Positions 46,826-61,590 of a stretch of DNA of 64,000 nucleotides are shown here, in pieces. Within the stretch, counting starts at the first letter, position 1; every line of letters starts with the position of its first letter. Source of the DNA: Diphasiastrum complanatum (taxonomy: Eukaryota > Streptophyta > Lycopodiopsida > Lycopodiales > Lycopodiaceae); NCBI GenBank assembly GCA_029204225.1, contig CM055092.1, positions 88,325,666 through 88,389,665 of the forward strand, read 5' to 3'. The notes beneath the pieces are model-generated. The model saw only the letters and a list, made by a program, of their open reading frames with translations, made no database searches and was not told the origin of the DNA. Both the position numbers and the translations under genes were made by a program.

Positions 46826-47570
46826 GTAGTGGGTTTCTTTCCTTGCCTAACCTGAATTCAAGATCTAGTCAATCTAGCATCAAAGAGACGGAGTTAGTTG
46901 TCACGCGTAGGTTCGTTCCCATGAGAGCGATAGTATAGTTTGGATTTTAACATGAATGGAGGATCTAACACTAACATCCATTAACACTAAGCATTAAGAC
47001 TACATCCATTAACCCTAAATCCACAACAATGATGCAAACTTACTCTTCTCTCTCTCCCTTTCTCTCTCACAAAAAGCATAAGAAATAGCAATCCCAATAA
47101 TGATCAAATCCAACAATTAGCAAATACCAAAGAAAGCATGAGGAATGGAGGAAAAGAGAGGAAGAGCAAGGACATTCATTAATCCATTTTTAAAGAGAAC
47201 CAATCTACTTTATTGAAATGAGGAAATGAACATGAGGAGCAACTCGAGTTGGTCCCTTTTTATAGTAGAGAGGAGGACCCTAGCCTCTGAATCCTATTGG
47301 TCCAGTCTTGCCTCTCTTTTTATTCAAATTTAAAAAAGTGTGGGAACCATCAAATTGGAGGGAAACCCAACTTTATTCACTAACTTGACATTTAGGCCCT
47401 GCGACATTAAAAGTCCCGCAAAAAGGCCTAAAGTCCTTTTATTAACATTCTAATTAATCAATCAAATAATTATGTGGTCATCGGGTTGGACTTACACATG
47501 CAGGCTGCCAAATCCCTCTCACTTATTAACTAGGATTAGGGTTGCCTTGAGATCTGCAAACCCTCCAACA
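46826..47570 (-). mobile_element. Gypsy 5' LTR (nested in copia), 745 bp
   Basis: On the minus strand it runs from TGTTGGAGGGTTTG (47570) to AAACCCACTACA (46826) and abuts the primer binding site. Its outer end meets copia polyprotein sequence precisely after codons for SPRRSTRP, giving a clean insertion point at 47570/47571. The matching 3' LTR and integrase are missing on the other side. Confidence 0.85.
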
Positions 47571-50036
47571 ATGGTCTTGTCGACCTTCTAGGAGATCCTC
47601 CTAAGACAGCAATGCCTTTGCCTTTGTCTGCTCTGCTCGGTTTGGAACCATCTTGGTTTATAGGAACTGTAGTAGCAGGCTGCCTCTCGAATCTTTCTTC
47701 TTCAGATTCATCGCTCGAATGGGAGACGACTCGAAAATCTTCATTTATGTGTTCATCCTCTGCTCGCTCTGTCATTGGCGGCAGCTCATAGTACTGTCTC
47801 TCCAGAACTTCATAGCTGACAGGATCATCATTGGCCATTGTCCTGCTCATCAAATCTGACATCTCTCACTGTTTTCACAATGTTCATGTGTGGCATGTAG
47901 ATTCTGTAGTATGACGAGTTGTTGTCATAACCTACCAGAAATCTCTGCTCGGCTTTCTCATCAAGGTTCTTTGAAGCTTATCAGAAATATGTGCATAAGC
48001 TGCACAGCCAAAGATTCTGACGTGACATAGGTTGGGCTTTCTACCCCACCATAGCTTGTGTGGTATCATATGAGGGACACCAGACTTGTCTGTCCTGTTC
48101 TGGATATATGCGGTTGTAGCTACTGCTTTAGCCCACAGTGCCCTTGGAGCTTTTGAGTAGGCCATTATACATCTGGCTGCTTCCATCATGGTCCTGTTCT
48201 TTTGTTTAGCAACACCATTGTGCTACGGTGTGTAGGCTGCAGTCCTTCTGTGAATGATACCATGATTATTATAGAAGTCAGTGAAGCGATTCGAGATGTA
48301 TTCGCCACCTCGATCTGTTCTGATCTGCTTCACTTTGTTGCATGTACATCTCTCAACCCAATTCACATACTCTATGAATTTATCAAGTGCTTCAGATTTA
48401 TTCTGAATAAAATACACTCTGGCAAATTTACTATAGTCATCAATGAAAGTTATATAATACTTTGAACCTCCTATTGAATGGTCCACAGATGTCAGAGTGT
48501 ACTAACTCCAAAATCTTGGTCGTTCTGTAGGAGTCTTTGATTAATGGAATGCGCGACATCTTGCCCTTCAAACATGCATCACAGGTGGTCGAACTGGTTG
48601 CAATCGCGATGTTGACCCCTGTTATTGCTCCATGATGGCTTGCTTGGTAAAGTGTCATTGAGTTCATGTGGCAGAGTCTTCTGTGCCACAGAGTGTCTGG
48701 CGAGTTATCATGAGTCTGATGCACCTGATCTGCAGGTAGGCGTACCTTCAGATGATATAGGTTTCCTTTCCTTGCCACAGTGAACCAATACCATTCACTT
48801 GATGTCTAGATCCATCTCCAAGGACTATGAATCTTGAAGGATCTGCACTTTTGAAATTAGACGTTATTCGTCTTGATGTCAAGAAGTGTGAGGTGGCTCC
48901 TGAATCTAAGATCACCTCATGTGTGTCAGATGTTGATGTTGCACACACATCTTCACAGATGTAGACAGTCGAACAGTTTTTGTTCGTTCTTTCTTCGCCC
49001 ATCTTCGAGCTCTCGGGATCTTCGACATAGGATAAACTATTGTTGTTCTCCTATCTGTTTTGTGCTGATTTGTTTCTCAGGTTCTGGCAGCAATCCATGG
49101 TTGCGTGACCCTTCTTGTGGCAGTGAATACACTCAATCTTGGGATTGAACCAACATGTATCTACTATATGGCCATCTCTTCTGCATCTCACGCAAGTCTT
49201 CTTTTCTACACCTTGTTGTTTTGACCTCCCTTTGTTCTTCCAGTTGCCTTTGCTGGTCTCCTCTGCTTGCTGATCACGATCCTGCCTCTGATTCGACTCC
49301 CTCTTAGGCTTAAATTGTTTCTTGGATCTTTGTTACCGTAGAGGGCCTGGTCAGAACTATCTTTGTGATCAAGATGTTCTCTGGCCTCGACTTCCTCTTG
49401 AATCTCGACAATCGCCTTTTCGAGATTCATGGTAGGATCTTTTGCGAGCAGGGTCCTCATTGTCTGGAATGATCTGGGTAAGGCTCTCAACAGGTACGTG
49501 AGCTACTTCTTGGTTGACACAGTGTTCTCTGCTCTAGAGTCATGTAGTGATAGAAATAGATCCTTCATCTTTCTTATGAAAGAAGTAAGGTCTTTTCCAT
49601 CCCACTTTAAATTCTTCAGCTGATCTTCCAACATCATGATTTGACTTCTTGATTTCGTCTAAAATTTGGTGAGCAATGCATCTCACATCTTCTTAGCTTT
49701 GGAGAGTGTTGCCAGGTCAAGTGTGAGACTATCTTCAATGGAAGATGATAGCAACGCTATTGCCTTCGTTTTTCTCCCTCCATTCACGTAGCCCCTTGCT
49801 TGATGTTGTAGGCATCTCTTATGTGCCCTCCACCCAAGGGAATAATCCTTCGCCCTTGAGTATGAGTGATGTTAGATCCTGAAGAATCAGGAATTGTGCA
49901 GATCTTGCTCTGCATGCTGCTGATTGAAGCCATTGCTTCTGAAGTCCGTTCTCTTTTGATGGTCGTTTGTCTAAATACTTGGCCTCCTAGATCTTATAGC
50001 TTCTTGGCTACGTCAGACTATAACAAGATAAGTAGG
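47571..50036 (-). pseudogene. Copia gag, protease and integrase (5' half of the 10.7-kb element)
   Basis: Minus strand, 5' to 3'. Gag tail with LPRSFQTMRTLLAKDPTMNL (about 49480-49420) and two zinc knuckles, CVRCRRDGHIVDTC (about 49196-49155) and CIHCHKKGHATMDC (about 49135-49090). Protease HEVILDSGATSHFLTSRR (about 48925-48870). GAG-pre-integrase DTLWHRRLCHMNSMTLYQ with CDACLKGKM (about 48695-48555). Integrase core with LVHSDICGP (48515-48490), FIDDYSKF, TDRGGEYISNRF (48320-48285) and KNRTMMEAARC (48200-48170). The hinge CHVRIFGCAAYAHIS follows. The last part, SSDESEEERFERQ and SPRRSTRP, is the linker before RT and is cut by the gypsy LTR. Several stops (for example 48223, 47932) show it is inactive. 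Confidence 0.92.
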
Positions 50037-50048
50037 CTCTAATACCAC
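50037..50048 (-). promoter_or_regulatory. Copia primer binding site, one mismatch
   Basis: The minus strand reads GTGGTATTAGAGC directly after the LTR, the initiator tRNA-Met site with one C-to-T change (TATTAG for TATCAG). Confidence 0.8.
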
Positions 50049-51063
50049 TGTTAGCGATGAGATGAGATCGTGAAACAGTCGCGACCGCGAATTCAACGCA
50101 ATTTGGATGGAGTTCAGATGTGATCGTTGGACACTGCCACCTGAATCACTCCTATAGTCCTCCAGAATGTAGCCAGGCACTGCTGATCTATGTTTATAAA
50201 TTAATGCAGCATTCAACAAACCCAATCAATTTTCGAAATTGAAATGAATGGGAGAATCAGATACACGAATAACATCAAAAACATTTGCATTCAAGATCAC
50301 ACATCATAAATTGATATGTGCACAATTGCTACAAAATCATCTATCGATTTTCTTTGATTCTTCAAGCACTGCATGCAGATCCACGCAGTGCGTTGGCGTG
50401 AGAGAAATACAATTCTCTCATGAATGGATGTCTCACTTACTAGCGGACTTGTGGATCTCTATGTATCTTGATCACAGAACTGGTCTTGCTCACAGGTGGA
50501 CTTCTTGTCTATATTTCGTCTTGATTTCTTACTAGCATCAAAATACTACATTGTATGTGTGTTTTGTCTCGTTTTTTCAAGTATCATCCAACAAGTATAT
50601 AGTCGCTCTATGTAACTTTAAGATTAGAGTGATTAAGCATCTACAACTAATCAAAAAATTACAAGAATGGCAGATTAGCCACGACCTAGATTGTATCTAC
50701 TGACGTCATGCCATCATATCAGATATCTGTACTTCTGGGTACTCGCAGGATCTTGGCTGGTACTCTTTGGAGTGTGAGGACAGAAAGTCTTTCGCGACAT
50801 TTTTCGTGTCATGTTGTTGGTTTCATTTCCGCCGTCTAACTTTCTCGTGTTGGACGGCAAAATATTATCGCTCGCAAATCTTTTGCATTCGTGTCTTCCC
50901 GTCAGGTGTTCACGAAACTTTTGTGTTTTGTGTCTTCTTGACTTTCATGTTCGCGAAACCTTCGTGTTTCGTGTCTCTTGACTTTCGTGTTTGCGAACAT
51001 CTTCATCAGGCAAAGGGCTGAAAGCTAGCAAAGCTTTGTAATTAGAAACGTTTTGTTTCTTCA
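50049..51063 (-). mobile_element. 5' LTR of the 10.7-kb copia, 1015 bp
   Basis: Clear homologue of the LTR at 40355-41359 over its whole length: TGAAGAAAC at 51063 on the minus strand, ending CTAACA at 50049. It is preceded outside by CAGAG, the likely target duplication. Most differences between the two LTRs are transitions, many at CpG or CpNpG positions, as expected for a methylated element. Confidence 0.9.
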
Positions 51064-51068
51064 CAGAG

Positions 51069-52579
51069 TGAGTTGTTAAACCGTTTACGAGTTGGTAGAA
51101 TCTAAATAGATAAAAAGAGACATATTTCAGCATTTAGAGTCATTACAAGTGAATTGAATATATCCATATAAAAACACCTTTCCCTTTGAGCGTAAGCGGC
51201 ATATGCAGAGTTTGAATTTTGTTGCGAGAACTCATAACTGGATGATTGCAGATGTGTTTTCTTGTGAGGATGCCATGTTAATCCTTCGAGTGCTCTTGCC
51301 TTTTTTAGAATCAAATCATTCATAATGTTATTGTCAAGTAAGGTAAAAAATAGAACTCAGCATACCATAGAAAGCCTTTCACTAACCGCTTATATCAATT
51401 TGGGAGCGAGTGGTTTTATGTATATACCTACACAGACACTTATAGGATAATGGTTTGAAATCGAGTCTAATCGAAAAATAAGGTCGTAGTAATACTCGAT
51501 GCTACATGTTGTATCTGTTAGTGATTGAACACAAGTATTCTCTTTGAAATAGAAACCAATCAATAGCATGATAGCCGCTTGGCTAAAGCATGAAATATAT
51601 GAAACAAAACCAGAACGTGCAAGTATATGAGTTGTAACTCTTGTATGATAGAATGAACATAGAGTTGATACTTCTCTGGACTTTGTACTTGACTTTTCAA
51701 TATTCAAAAAACAACGAAACAGTCATGCTATCCTTTGAAGGATAGTAGGGCTTATTGTGTACTATAGCTGACAAAAAAGTTATCATCCTTACGTATATAC
51801 GATAATGGATTGATCATGTGCAAGCATTTGTGGAACAAGGAAATGCTTCATCGCTGCTCATTTAGATCAAAGAAAACTTTTGAAACTACACAAAGTATGT
51901 GATGCATGTCTATCACTATCATGCGGTAAGTGTTATGTGTGGAAGATAGCATTGGTTCATCGCCATCGCTTTTGGACAAGGACCATTTACATCCATTTTT
52001 TCAAGCACAAAATTTTAGAAGGTCCCTCGCTGGTCCGTCGTTGGGTCCATTGTTGGACAACAAACCATGCTTTGTCAAATAAACCACATCATATTGAGTA
52101 TGCTTCCTCGCTGGACAACGGACCAGTTCATAGTAAAAAAGCCATGCAAGAAGAGTGTGATCCCTCGCTGGTCCATCGCTGGGACAGCGGATCAACACCT
52201 ACTTGTTTATCATTCAAAAAAGGTTGATACCATTCACATATCATAAACAGACGAAAGAAATGATATGAAATGAGACAAGCCACATACCGTAAAGCAAAAA
52301 AGGATGACTTCAAGCTTGATAGAGCACTTTCTCTGTCATGAGCAGATCTCCAAACTTTCTTCCCACCGTATAGTAGAGAAGTCTCATTCAAAGATAGGTG
52401 ATATATAGCAGTTCCGGAGGAAGCTTTGTGGAAGAGCCCTCTTAACCAAATTTGGTGGAAAAGTATTTTTTTTAAAGTGCAATAAATGGTTGGGTTGATA
52501 AAAAAGCTTAGGACCCTAAGATTAGGTATATTTTTTCATGATTTGACCAAGGGTGGTGCCTTAAAATAAAGAACAGTCC

Positions 52580-52581
<2 letters not shown>
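51069..52581. other. No gene seen
   Basis: AT-rich sequence with chance ORFs only. CTCGCTGGTCC/GGACAACGG-type words recur at about 52024-52060, 52106-52125 and 52161-52193. Confidence 0.4.

Positions 52582-52673
<92 letters not shown>
52582..52673 (+). repeat. (GA)n microsatellite, 92 bp
   Basis: Uninterrupted GA dinucleotide tract. It is the same motif as the CT cluster at 13.7-14.9 kb but in the opposite strand sense. Confidence 0.98.
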
Positions 52674-55023
<2,350 letters not shown>

Positions 55024-55464
55024 TGGGCTTACACATGCAGGACGCCAGTGCTCTTGCACTTATTATTCTACTGTACACTGTACTATGGCGGAGCCCACTA
55101 GGTAAGGATTGGCCAACAGTATTTTAAGTGGTAGGACCCACTTGTTTATTATTGTGCATGAAATACCCACAACAGGGTCCATGGCCCAAAGTAGTGTTGG
55201 TCCCTTGGCACTAGGCTGCAACTGTCGTGAAGGGGTGCTATTGTCGGTTCTTTTATTGTTGGGACATGGGTGCTTCAAGGAAAAGCATGGATAGAATTTG
55301 CTTACATAAAATCTGAGGCTTTATTGGTTGTTGATCAACAAGAAGATGGACTTGCTAGGTTTTCAATAATACCCATAAGGGTCTGGTGGCCATACCGGAT
55401 AACCTTGTTCATTGACAATTGGGTAGTCGAGGCACTCCATCGGAGTATCCCAAGATAAATCTTG

Positions 55465-57290
55465 CTAATATGATGGATTCTCATAGATTGGCACAACTGG
55501 TCCCAATGTCATAGACTCCCCCAAATTGTAAGGTAGATATGCTTTGCTAGCTTGACTTTCTTGTCTATCCAGGTATTCGTGGTATGCCATAACCTGACGA
55601 CTTTCCTCAGTAGTCAATATCATAAATTGAGGACAAGGCTTTGTCATTGTAGGCGCTGGTGCTTGCTGGACTGGAGGCCTATTTGGGCTCGGATTCCTTG
55701 GATTTGGCCTTTTAAGAATGGATATACCCGGATTTGGCATTGGTTTGGGTTGCTGCATGGTGGAACAATGAGACTTTGGTTGAATCTTGCTCGTTGGGGG
55801 GCAATCATTAACGTTATGGGGGGCAATCATTAACATTACTCTTCCCTTGGTCATTGCACTTCCCCGTTGAGGCTCCATGATTGCACTTTCCTTTGGATCT
55901 TGTGTTGAATTGTCTGCTCGTCACTTCGTTGACGCTAGTCCCCTTTGTAATTCATCACTAAAAAAAATTTGTATTGATTGCACCAAGAGGCTTGGTAAAA
56001 TCCACTGGACTTCATCGGTTGCCAATTTCTTGACTTCCTCAGTTACCATTGGCTCAATGAATTCTACCATATCTATCTTCTGTGATGGTTTTACTTGTTT
56101 ATCCGAAAGTATCTTTGCGTACTTTGGGTCTTTTGCTAGATTGTCTTCTTCCTCACTCGTTTCACAACCCGGTGGCACTAAGATTTTTCTTTTGTAGTAC
56201 GTTCGAGGTGGAAGGGTCACCCCAGGTGCATGTCGATCTACATAGGCCAAATGCCTCCTGGCTATTTGTGAATTTCTTATCGGGCAATCTCGGCATGAAT
56301 GATTAACTCCACATTGTGAACACGAGGGATCAAATGTTGATGGATCCCCTCGATGTGGACATTCAGCATGGCGGTGTTTTCCTCCGCATCCATAGCACCT
56401 AACTGAGTGCAGTATGCCATCGCCTCTTAGTTGATAGGCATATACCGGTAACAGATTCCCCTTAGGATCTTCCACAAAATAGACTGGTAGGTTGTTACCG
56501 TCCTCCATTGAGTTCGGTGACATGCAAGAGGATATAACCAAAACTTCTACCTTGCCACTGGTTGTTGAAGAAACTCGTGATTTAGATGGATCAACCTGAC
56601 ATCCATCCTTTTGGTGAGCTCCTTGTTGGCTTGATTCTGCTTCTGACTGTTGAACCGCTAGATCTTGTTGTCGACAAACTTGTTGCTCTGCATTCTATCC
56701 TTTTAACAAGCGCGGATTCTTGATTGGACACCTAGTACTTGGATGATCTCCAAAGCAGAAAGTACATTCGTCCTTTTCAAGAAAATTGACTGTGCAAGCA
56801 TAAGCTTGAGGATGCCCTGAACTTGAAGTGCAAGGTCCTTGGTCATCCGCTGCACTTGATCTGCTTGACTTTGCTACACTTTGTTGCCTCCCACAGGTTC
56901 TCATTCTTGTAGGATCATCGTTCGTTGTTGACCTTTGTTTCTCTGATTTCTTATCAGATGATTCATCAGAGTGATAGGAAAATTTTCTCATCCCTTGTGA
57001 GATTTCCATCATGGCAACATCCTTACATAGTTATACAGGTGACGCACAGGATGCTAATTCTGCCATACCAGATCTGATCCTTTTGGGTAGTCCAATATAG
57101 TATTTTGCCATGACGATCCGTTCAGGAATCGGTAAATTACAATCCTTCACTAATTGGATGACGATAGGTGTAGTCTCGGATTGTTTCATCAGGGAACTTT
57201 TTTAGTTTAGATAATCCTGCATTGGTGGTCTCCATAGCTCAGCACCAGAATGTTGCAAAGTAGCCGGTTGGTGAATTGCTTCAAGATTCG
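55465..57290 (-). pseudogene. Ty3/gypsy gag and zinc knuckles, relic
   Basis: Minus strand from 57290: a gag scrap AKYYIGLPKRIRSGMAELAS (about 57115-57055). Then a polar region and a knuckle CTFCFGDHPSTRC (about 56768-56730). Then NLLPVYAYQLRGDG followed by the paired knuckles CYGCGGKHRHAEC and CSQCGVNHSCRDC (about 56400-56285). Then an acidic region and, after a stop, a proline-rich frame (55878-55465). The QLRG-x-CYGCG-xH-x-EC arrangement is the same as in the plus-strand gypsy at 2.8 kb, so both are one clade. No protease, RT or integrase is attached and no LTR is proven. Confidence 0.85.
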
Positions 57291-57299
57291 CCCAATGCC

Positions 57300-58216
57300 G
57301 CTGGTTTTTTAATTTATTTACTTTTTAGATGGAGAAGAATAAGAAGAAGAAGAGAAAAGAATCGGTAAATGGTGGATTAGTATGGATGAGAATAGAGACA
57401 GAAATGAATTTATCTAACAGAGACGGAGATAGAAAATGGAATAGAGATGGGACTGAAGAGTGATGGATGGTTGGTCACTGATATGGAGATCACTCACCAA
57501 AGAGACTTGTGCTAATTTTTTTTTTTTTACGATTTTTTTTTTCTTTTTTACAGTTTTTTTTCACCTTTTTTTTTTTTTAAGGAATAGAACTGTCGAAGTC
57601 GTGGGAGGAGGCTATCTGAAAGATAGAGTCGCTCACCAGCGAGGCTTAAGTCCTTTTCCAAATTTTAGGTTTTTTTTTTTAGTTTTACTTTACTTTTTTT
57701 TTTCTCCATTTGCATATAGTGTCTTTATCAACAGTGTTTCATTCCTCCGAAAGCTTTCTTTCCCGGGACCATTTAAAGTCTTTTCCTAGATATCCAATAA
57801 ATGAAGTCCTCTGGTAAAATCTTACTCATAGTAGCATTTATGTATTCTAAAGAATTTGAGACGAAATTGTTTGTGCTATCGGGAAAAGGGATAAAGTCTG
57901 GGCTATCAAGTCTTTTGATTGCCAATTTTCTTACAAGATATATACACATGAAACAAGGGTTATGTTGCGTTTTATTGACACCGTTAATGTATAAGTGTCT
58001 AGTAATCCAATGTCATTCATTATTGGCATCTTCTTTTTTACAAAGTGAAATGATATTTCCTTGAATCCATTTTTTACTTTTCAAGAATTCTAGGTCATAA
58101 TCTCTACATATATCAGCATGTTTTTGACAATATCATCATTTATTTCTAAATAAACAGGTAAAAGCCTCACAGGTTTAAGCCAAGCATCATGTAACTCATA
58201 AGCTATACTGTAAATA
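57300..58216. other. No gene seen; T-rich runs
   Basis: Two T-rich blocks (57514-57575 and 57660-57702) each follow a similar GCTCACCA(G/A)(C/A)GAG-type word, suggesting an old duplication. No coding function is seen. Confidence 0.4.
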
Positions 58217-59121
58217 TTAGTATGTTATTGAAATAATATGATTCGAACCTTTTTCCAAAGATTGTCTTAGGAGCTTATTTTTTATTAAGTCACAATTCGT
58301 AGTCAATACATGATCGAACTTCTTAGATATAAAGCCTTTAAAACGTTTCAAAGTGGTACATGAACACAGTTGTAACTTTTCAATTTCAAAATTACAAAAG
58401 ACTTCATAAGGAAAGTACCAATCCATTTTGACATTAGGCATATATGACCAAGCGAAAACAATGTCATCAAAGGACTCATGAATAAAGCCAAAAATTTGTA
58501 ATAAAATACAAACATAAAATTGCTTCACATGAATGGTTTCAAACATCCTATTACGGTAAAGTAAATGCAGAAAGAGTTTTTCCTTATCATTATGCGTACT
58601 AAGCTGGAATCGATGAATTGTATTCTTGACAATTTCCCTCCTATCCAAAACTTTATCGTCTTGCAAACTAGTCAATCCCTGTAGAAATTCAATTTTTTAA
58701 CCGGCAAATCGCTCTTTGTACCACTCCCATGTCCCTCTTTCCCTTTGTATCTCGTGAATTTCTTTCTTTTACTCACTCCTTGGCCAAAAACAATAGAACT
58801 TGGATTGTTGAGGTTGAATGAGCCCGTTCTTTTATTTGAATCTTGAAAGAACTTGTCTTTAAGCATGGAAAAGCTAGGTCTCTTGAGAAGTCGTTCAATC
58901 TCTCTAATATTATCGGCACCGCCCAGGTTTGCAAGGAGTTTGGCATAAGGGTTTGCAGCAAGCTCAATGGATGCATCAATCATGTGTTGGCATATAAACA
59001 TGAAAGTCAAGTGTGATTTGACAACATCTCTAGCTGAATTGTGTAGCCATAGAAAGAAGGCATTCATTTGATTTTGGAAAGAAGCACCAGGGAAAAATTC
59101 ACTCAGATTGTTCATCATGTA
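58217..59121 (-). pseudogene. Unknown protein family, copy B
   Basis: A minus-strand open frame to a stop at 58672 starts YMMNNLSEFFPGASFQNQMN and continues AFFLWLHNSARDVVKSHLTF. It then reads ASIELAANPYAKLLANLGGA, IREIERLLKRPSFSMLKDKF and FNLNNPSSIVFGQG, with a basic tail (SKRKKFTRYKGKEGHG). A second open stretch (58675-58217, 150 codons) follows in another frame and shows no domain. The first 43 residues match copy A at 40116-39988. The helical, charged central region looks like a folded soluble protein. I do not recognise it. Upstream the frame is open for only a few codons, so the N-terminus is missing or in another exon. Confidence 0.55.
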
Positions 59122-60390
59122 CCAAACAACATGATCGAACCAGATAATGGAGGAATTGTTCTTACACTTATCACTGTATCTATATTTAAAGAAGGGTCTT
59201 TTCTAGTTCCAAATTCTGGCTTGGTGAAGGTTCTCATTCTATTAAAACTAGTATCGAAACGTCCTATAACCTATAAATTTGGTGCGTAACTGAGAGAAGG
59301 GTCATGGTAGATAGTTTTTAACTCTACTGTGAAACTAGTCTGGATGTAATTGTCTACTTTAGTCGTATTTATGTAATTGTTGACTTTCAAGCATTGATTA
59401 TACGTTGTTAACCTTAAAATTTTGTAACTTTGAGTAGAGCTGAAACGGCTTTTTACTGATGATATGGACAAAATTAGAGTCACCTAACTTGGCAATGACT
59501 ACTTGTTACAACATGGATAACAGCTGAGAATATGCGTAGACGTCTATAGTTCCCACAATAATGTTCATGTTCTAACATGGTTGTTGTTGTGGATGGATGC
59601 AGGTGAACATATTTTCCTCAGCTCGGATACGAATTTGATTTACTTTTATATCTGTATGTTTGGTATTGTGGTGATAATGTGCAGTTTTGTTTAGATTTGT
59701 TAGGTTCAAAAACACACACACTACTCATGTCTTGGAGAGGATTTCCCTCAAAAATCCAATCATACTTGGCTAGATTTGCCTTGTAACATTTCACCAACAA
59801 TACTGGGTTTTCAGTGTTTCAAAGTTACTATTGACATTACTATCTTACATGGGTTTGTACTTTGTATTTCATTATCGTGTCCCTTACTACGCTAGTAATT
59901 ATAATGTGTATTGGACAAGGTAATTCCATTGACAAGTTTCAAGTATGTGATTTTTTAACCATACACCCTCCTACATTATGGTTGTAAGACTTGAGAAATG
60001 CTTCTCAGGCAATTATGTCACTGCTAAACTGGTGTAAACTTTGGCTAATATTTTGAACTAGTTCGAAATTTGGCTGGGAAAAACTATTATTATATCTTGA
60101 ATGTTTATCTCGGTTCTAGGATGCTATTGAAAAATTTTAGGACATATTTGATGGCATCATCCTTGAGAAAATATGGTTGTCTTTTGACTATAATGACACT
60201 ATACGAATTCGATTGACTTTAAAATTCACATGTGTTGTATTGTGGCGATTATGTTCAGTTTTGTTTAGATTTGTTAGATACAAACACACACACAAGACTC
60301 TTGTGTTGGAGAGGATTCCCCTCGAATATCCAACCATACTTGGCTAGATTTGCGTAGTAACATTTTGCCATCAATACTGGTTTTTGTGGT
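59122..60390. repeat. Gene-free stretch holding two direct repeats of about 190 bp
   Basis: Segments 59620-59815 and 60190-60388 are direct repeats 574 bp apart, sharing CAGTTTTGTTTAGATTTGTTAG, GGAGAGGATT and CATACTTGGCTAGATTTGC. They could be terminal repeats of a very small retrotransposon (TRIM-like) or a segmental duplication. No ORF is seen between them. Confidence 0.7.
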
Positions 60391-61340
60391 GAGAATCATC
60401 CAATGCAAAACGTCCTAATAAAGGCCAACATACACCTTGTCGTGAATGTAGATATGGTCATGGCTACAAGGATTGTCCATTACGGCCAGCTTCTAGTGCA
60501 CTAGTAAAATACATATCATATATACCAACAAGTCCTATTGCAAGATCATGTGGTGAATTGGAAGCCTATCCACAATTTTCACACGCATTCATGCTAGCAA
60601 TAACATGGGCGGAGAAAAATAGATACTAGAAGGTAAAGAAATGGATCAGAGTCACAAGACCTAAAAAAAAATCCAGTGGTAACACTTATGCAGGAACATC
60701 AAAATTGTTGCAAGGGTCAATGAAAAGACTCAATTATACCGTAGAGAAGAGCTATTTCAAAGGAAAAACTTAAAGAACCACTAATTGAGTTAGTCATGTC
60801 TAATCTCAAGCCAAATGGACATGACATTTAGAGAGTTTTCACACATAGTGCCTAATGCCAAGGAGATTCTAACATATTGGCTAAAAAGGAAAATAAGACT
60901 GGCATTGAAAAACGATACCATTGTGCATGTCATTAGCCTCGCAACAAAGTGCTACATATCAAAACGACATGGGAGAATGACCAACAAAATATCACTTTGC
61001 TAATATAGCATAAATTGTGTGAAAAAGAAGCTGCAATGATAAATGGTGATTCAACAATTAACCTAATCTCTACAAGGCTTTATGAAAGATGGAATCTAGA
61101 TGAACTTAAACTAGTGTCATTTGCAATCAAACTTGTAGATCAAAAAAGCAAAGCCCAAACGAATAGCCGCTAACATACTAGTGAGGATAGCTAGAATGCA
61201 ACATGTTCTCATATTTGTGGTGATGAATCTACTTGGAATCACCTGCTAATTAATGTGTTTTATTGGGCCAACCATGGTCAAGAATTGTTAATGTATTTTG
61301 TGATTGGGGGACAAGAAATATTACATTTGAAAATAGAGAA
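60391..61340 (+). pseudogene. Ty3/gypsy gag knuckle and protease relic
   Basis: Plus strand: a zinc knuckle CRECRYGHGYKDC (60442-60480), the same spacing as CRDCGYGHPYLTC of the 2.8-kb gypsy. Then come basic and frame-broken sequence and an aspartic-protease-like stretch, NGDSTINLISTRLYERWNLD (about 61035-61095), aligning to VDGGSGVNIISSKLYNEWGL of the 3.6-kb copy. Near 61258 a LGQPWS block corresponds to LLGRPWL. The catalytic DGGSG is degraded. Many stops; no RT follows. Confidence 0.75.
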
Positions 61341-61470
61341 CAAATAGTCACAAGTTGATCCATCAACAAGAGCAATAGCCCTATGTCACAAGAAATAGAT
61401 GATTCTTCTTCCACAACAAACCACACTATTGATCGTCCAACAAGGCAAGACAACCATAAGTACTCATTTT

Positions 61471-61590
61471 TAGCAACAGCGGATTGCATGCATGCATGCT
61501 TGCAATTGCAAAGAAGATTTGAAAAGACATTAGCAACAGTGGATTGCATGCATGCCTGCTTGCAATTGCAAAGAAGATTTGAAGCCAATT
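61471..61590. repeat. Tandem duplication, 2 x 60 bp
   Basis: TAGCAACAGCGGATTGCATG at 61471 recurs at 61531 with few changes. The 60-bp unit is a multiple of three, so the open frame 61383-61643 carries the 20-residue unit twice (DCMHACLQLQRRFE core). The coding status is doubtful. Confidence 0.92.

Larger units (their letters stand above)
40355..51063 (-). mobile_element. Copia retrotransposon with both LTRs, split by a nested gypsy
   Basis: Two similar LTRs (40355-41359 and 50049-51063) enclose a minus-strand copia polyprotein whose 5' half (50036-47571) and 3' half (about 43000-41395) are separated by a gypsy element with its own LTR. The flanking pentamers are CAGAA (40350-40354) and CAGAG (51064-51068), a target duplication with one mismatch. 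The LTRs differ by roughly one base in ten by eye, mostly transitions, so insertion is old but younger than the surrounding relics. With the nested insert removed the element would be about 6 kb. Confidence 0.88.

Noticed and set aside
51880-52227. 115-codon plus-strand ORF with two PSLV(R/H)RW repeats
   Set aside because: The repeat of PSLV-RW comes from the recurring CTCGCTGGTCC word in the DNA. No family pattern and no supporting context.
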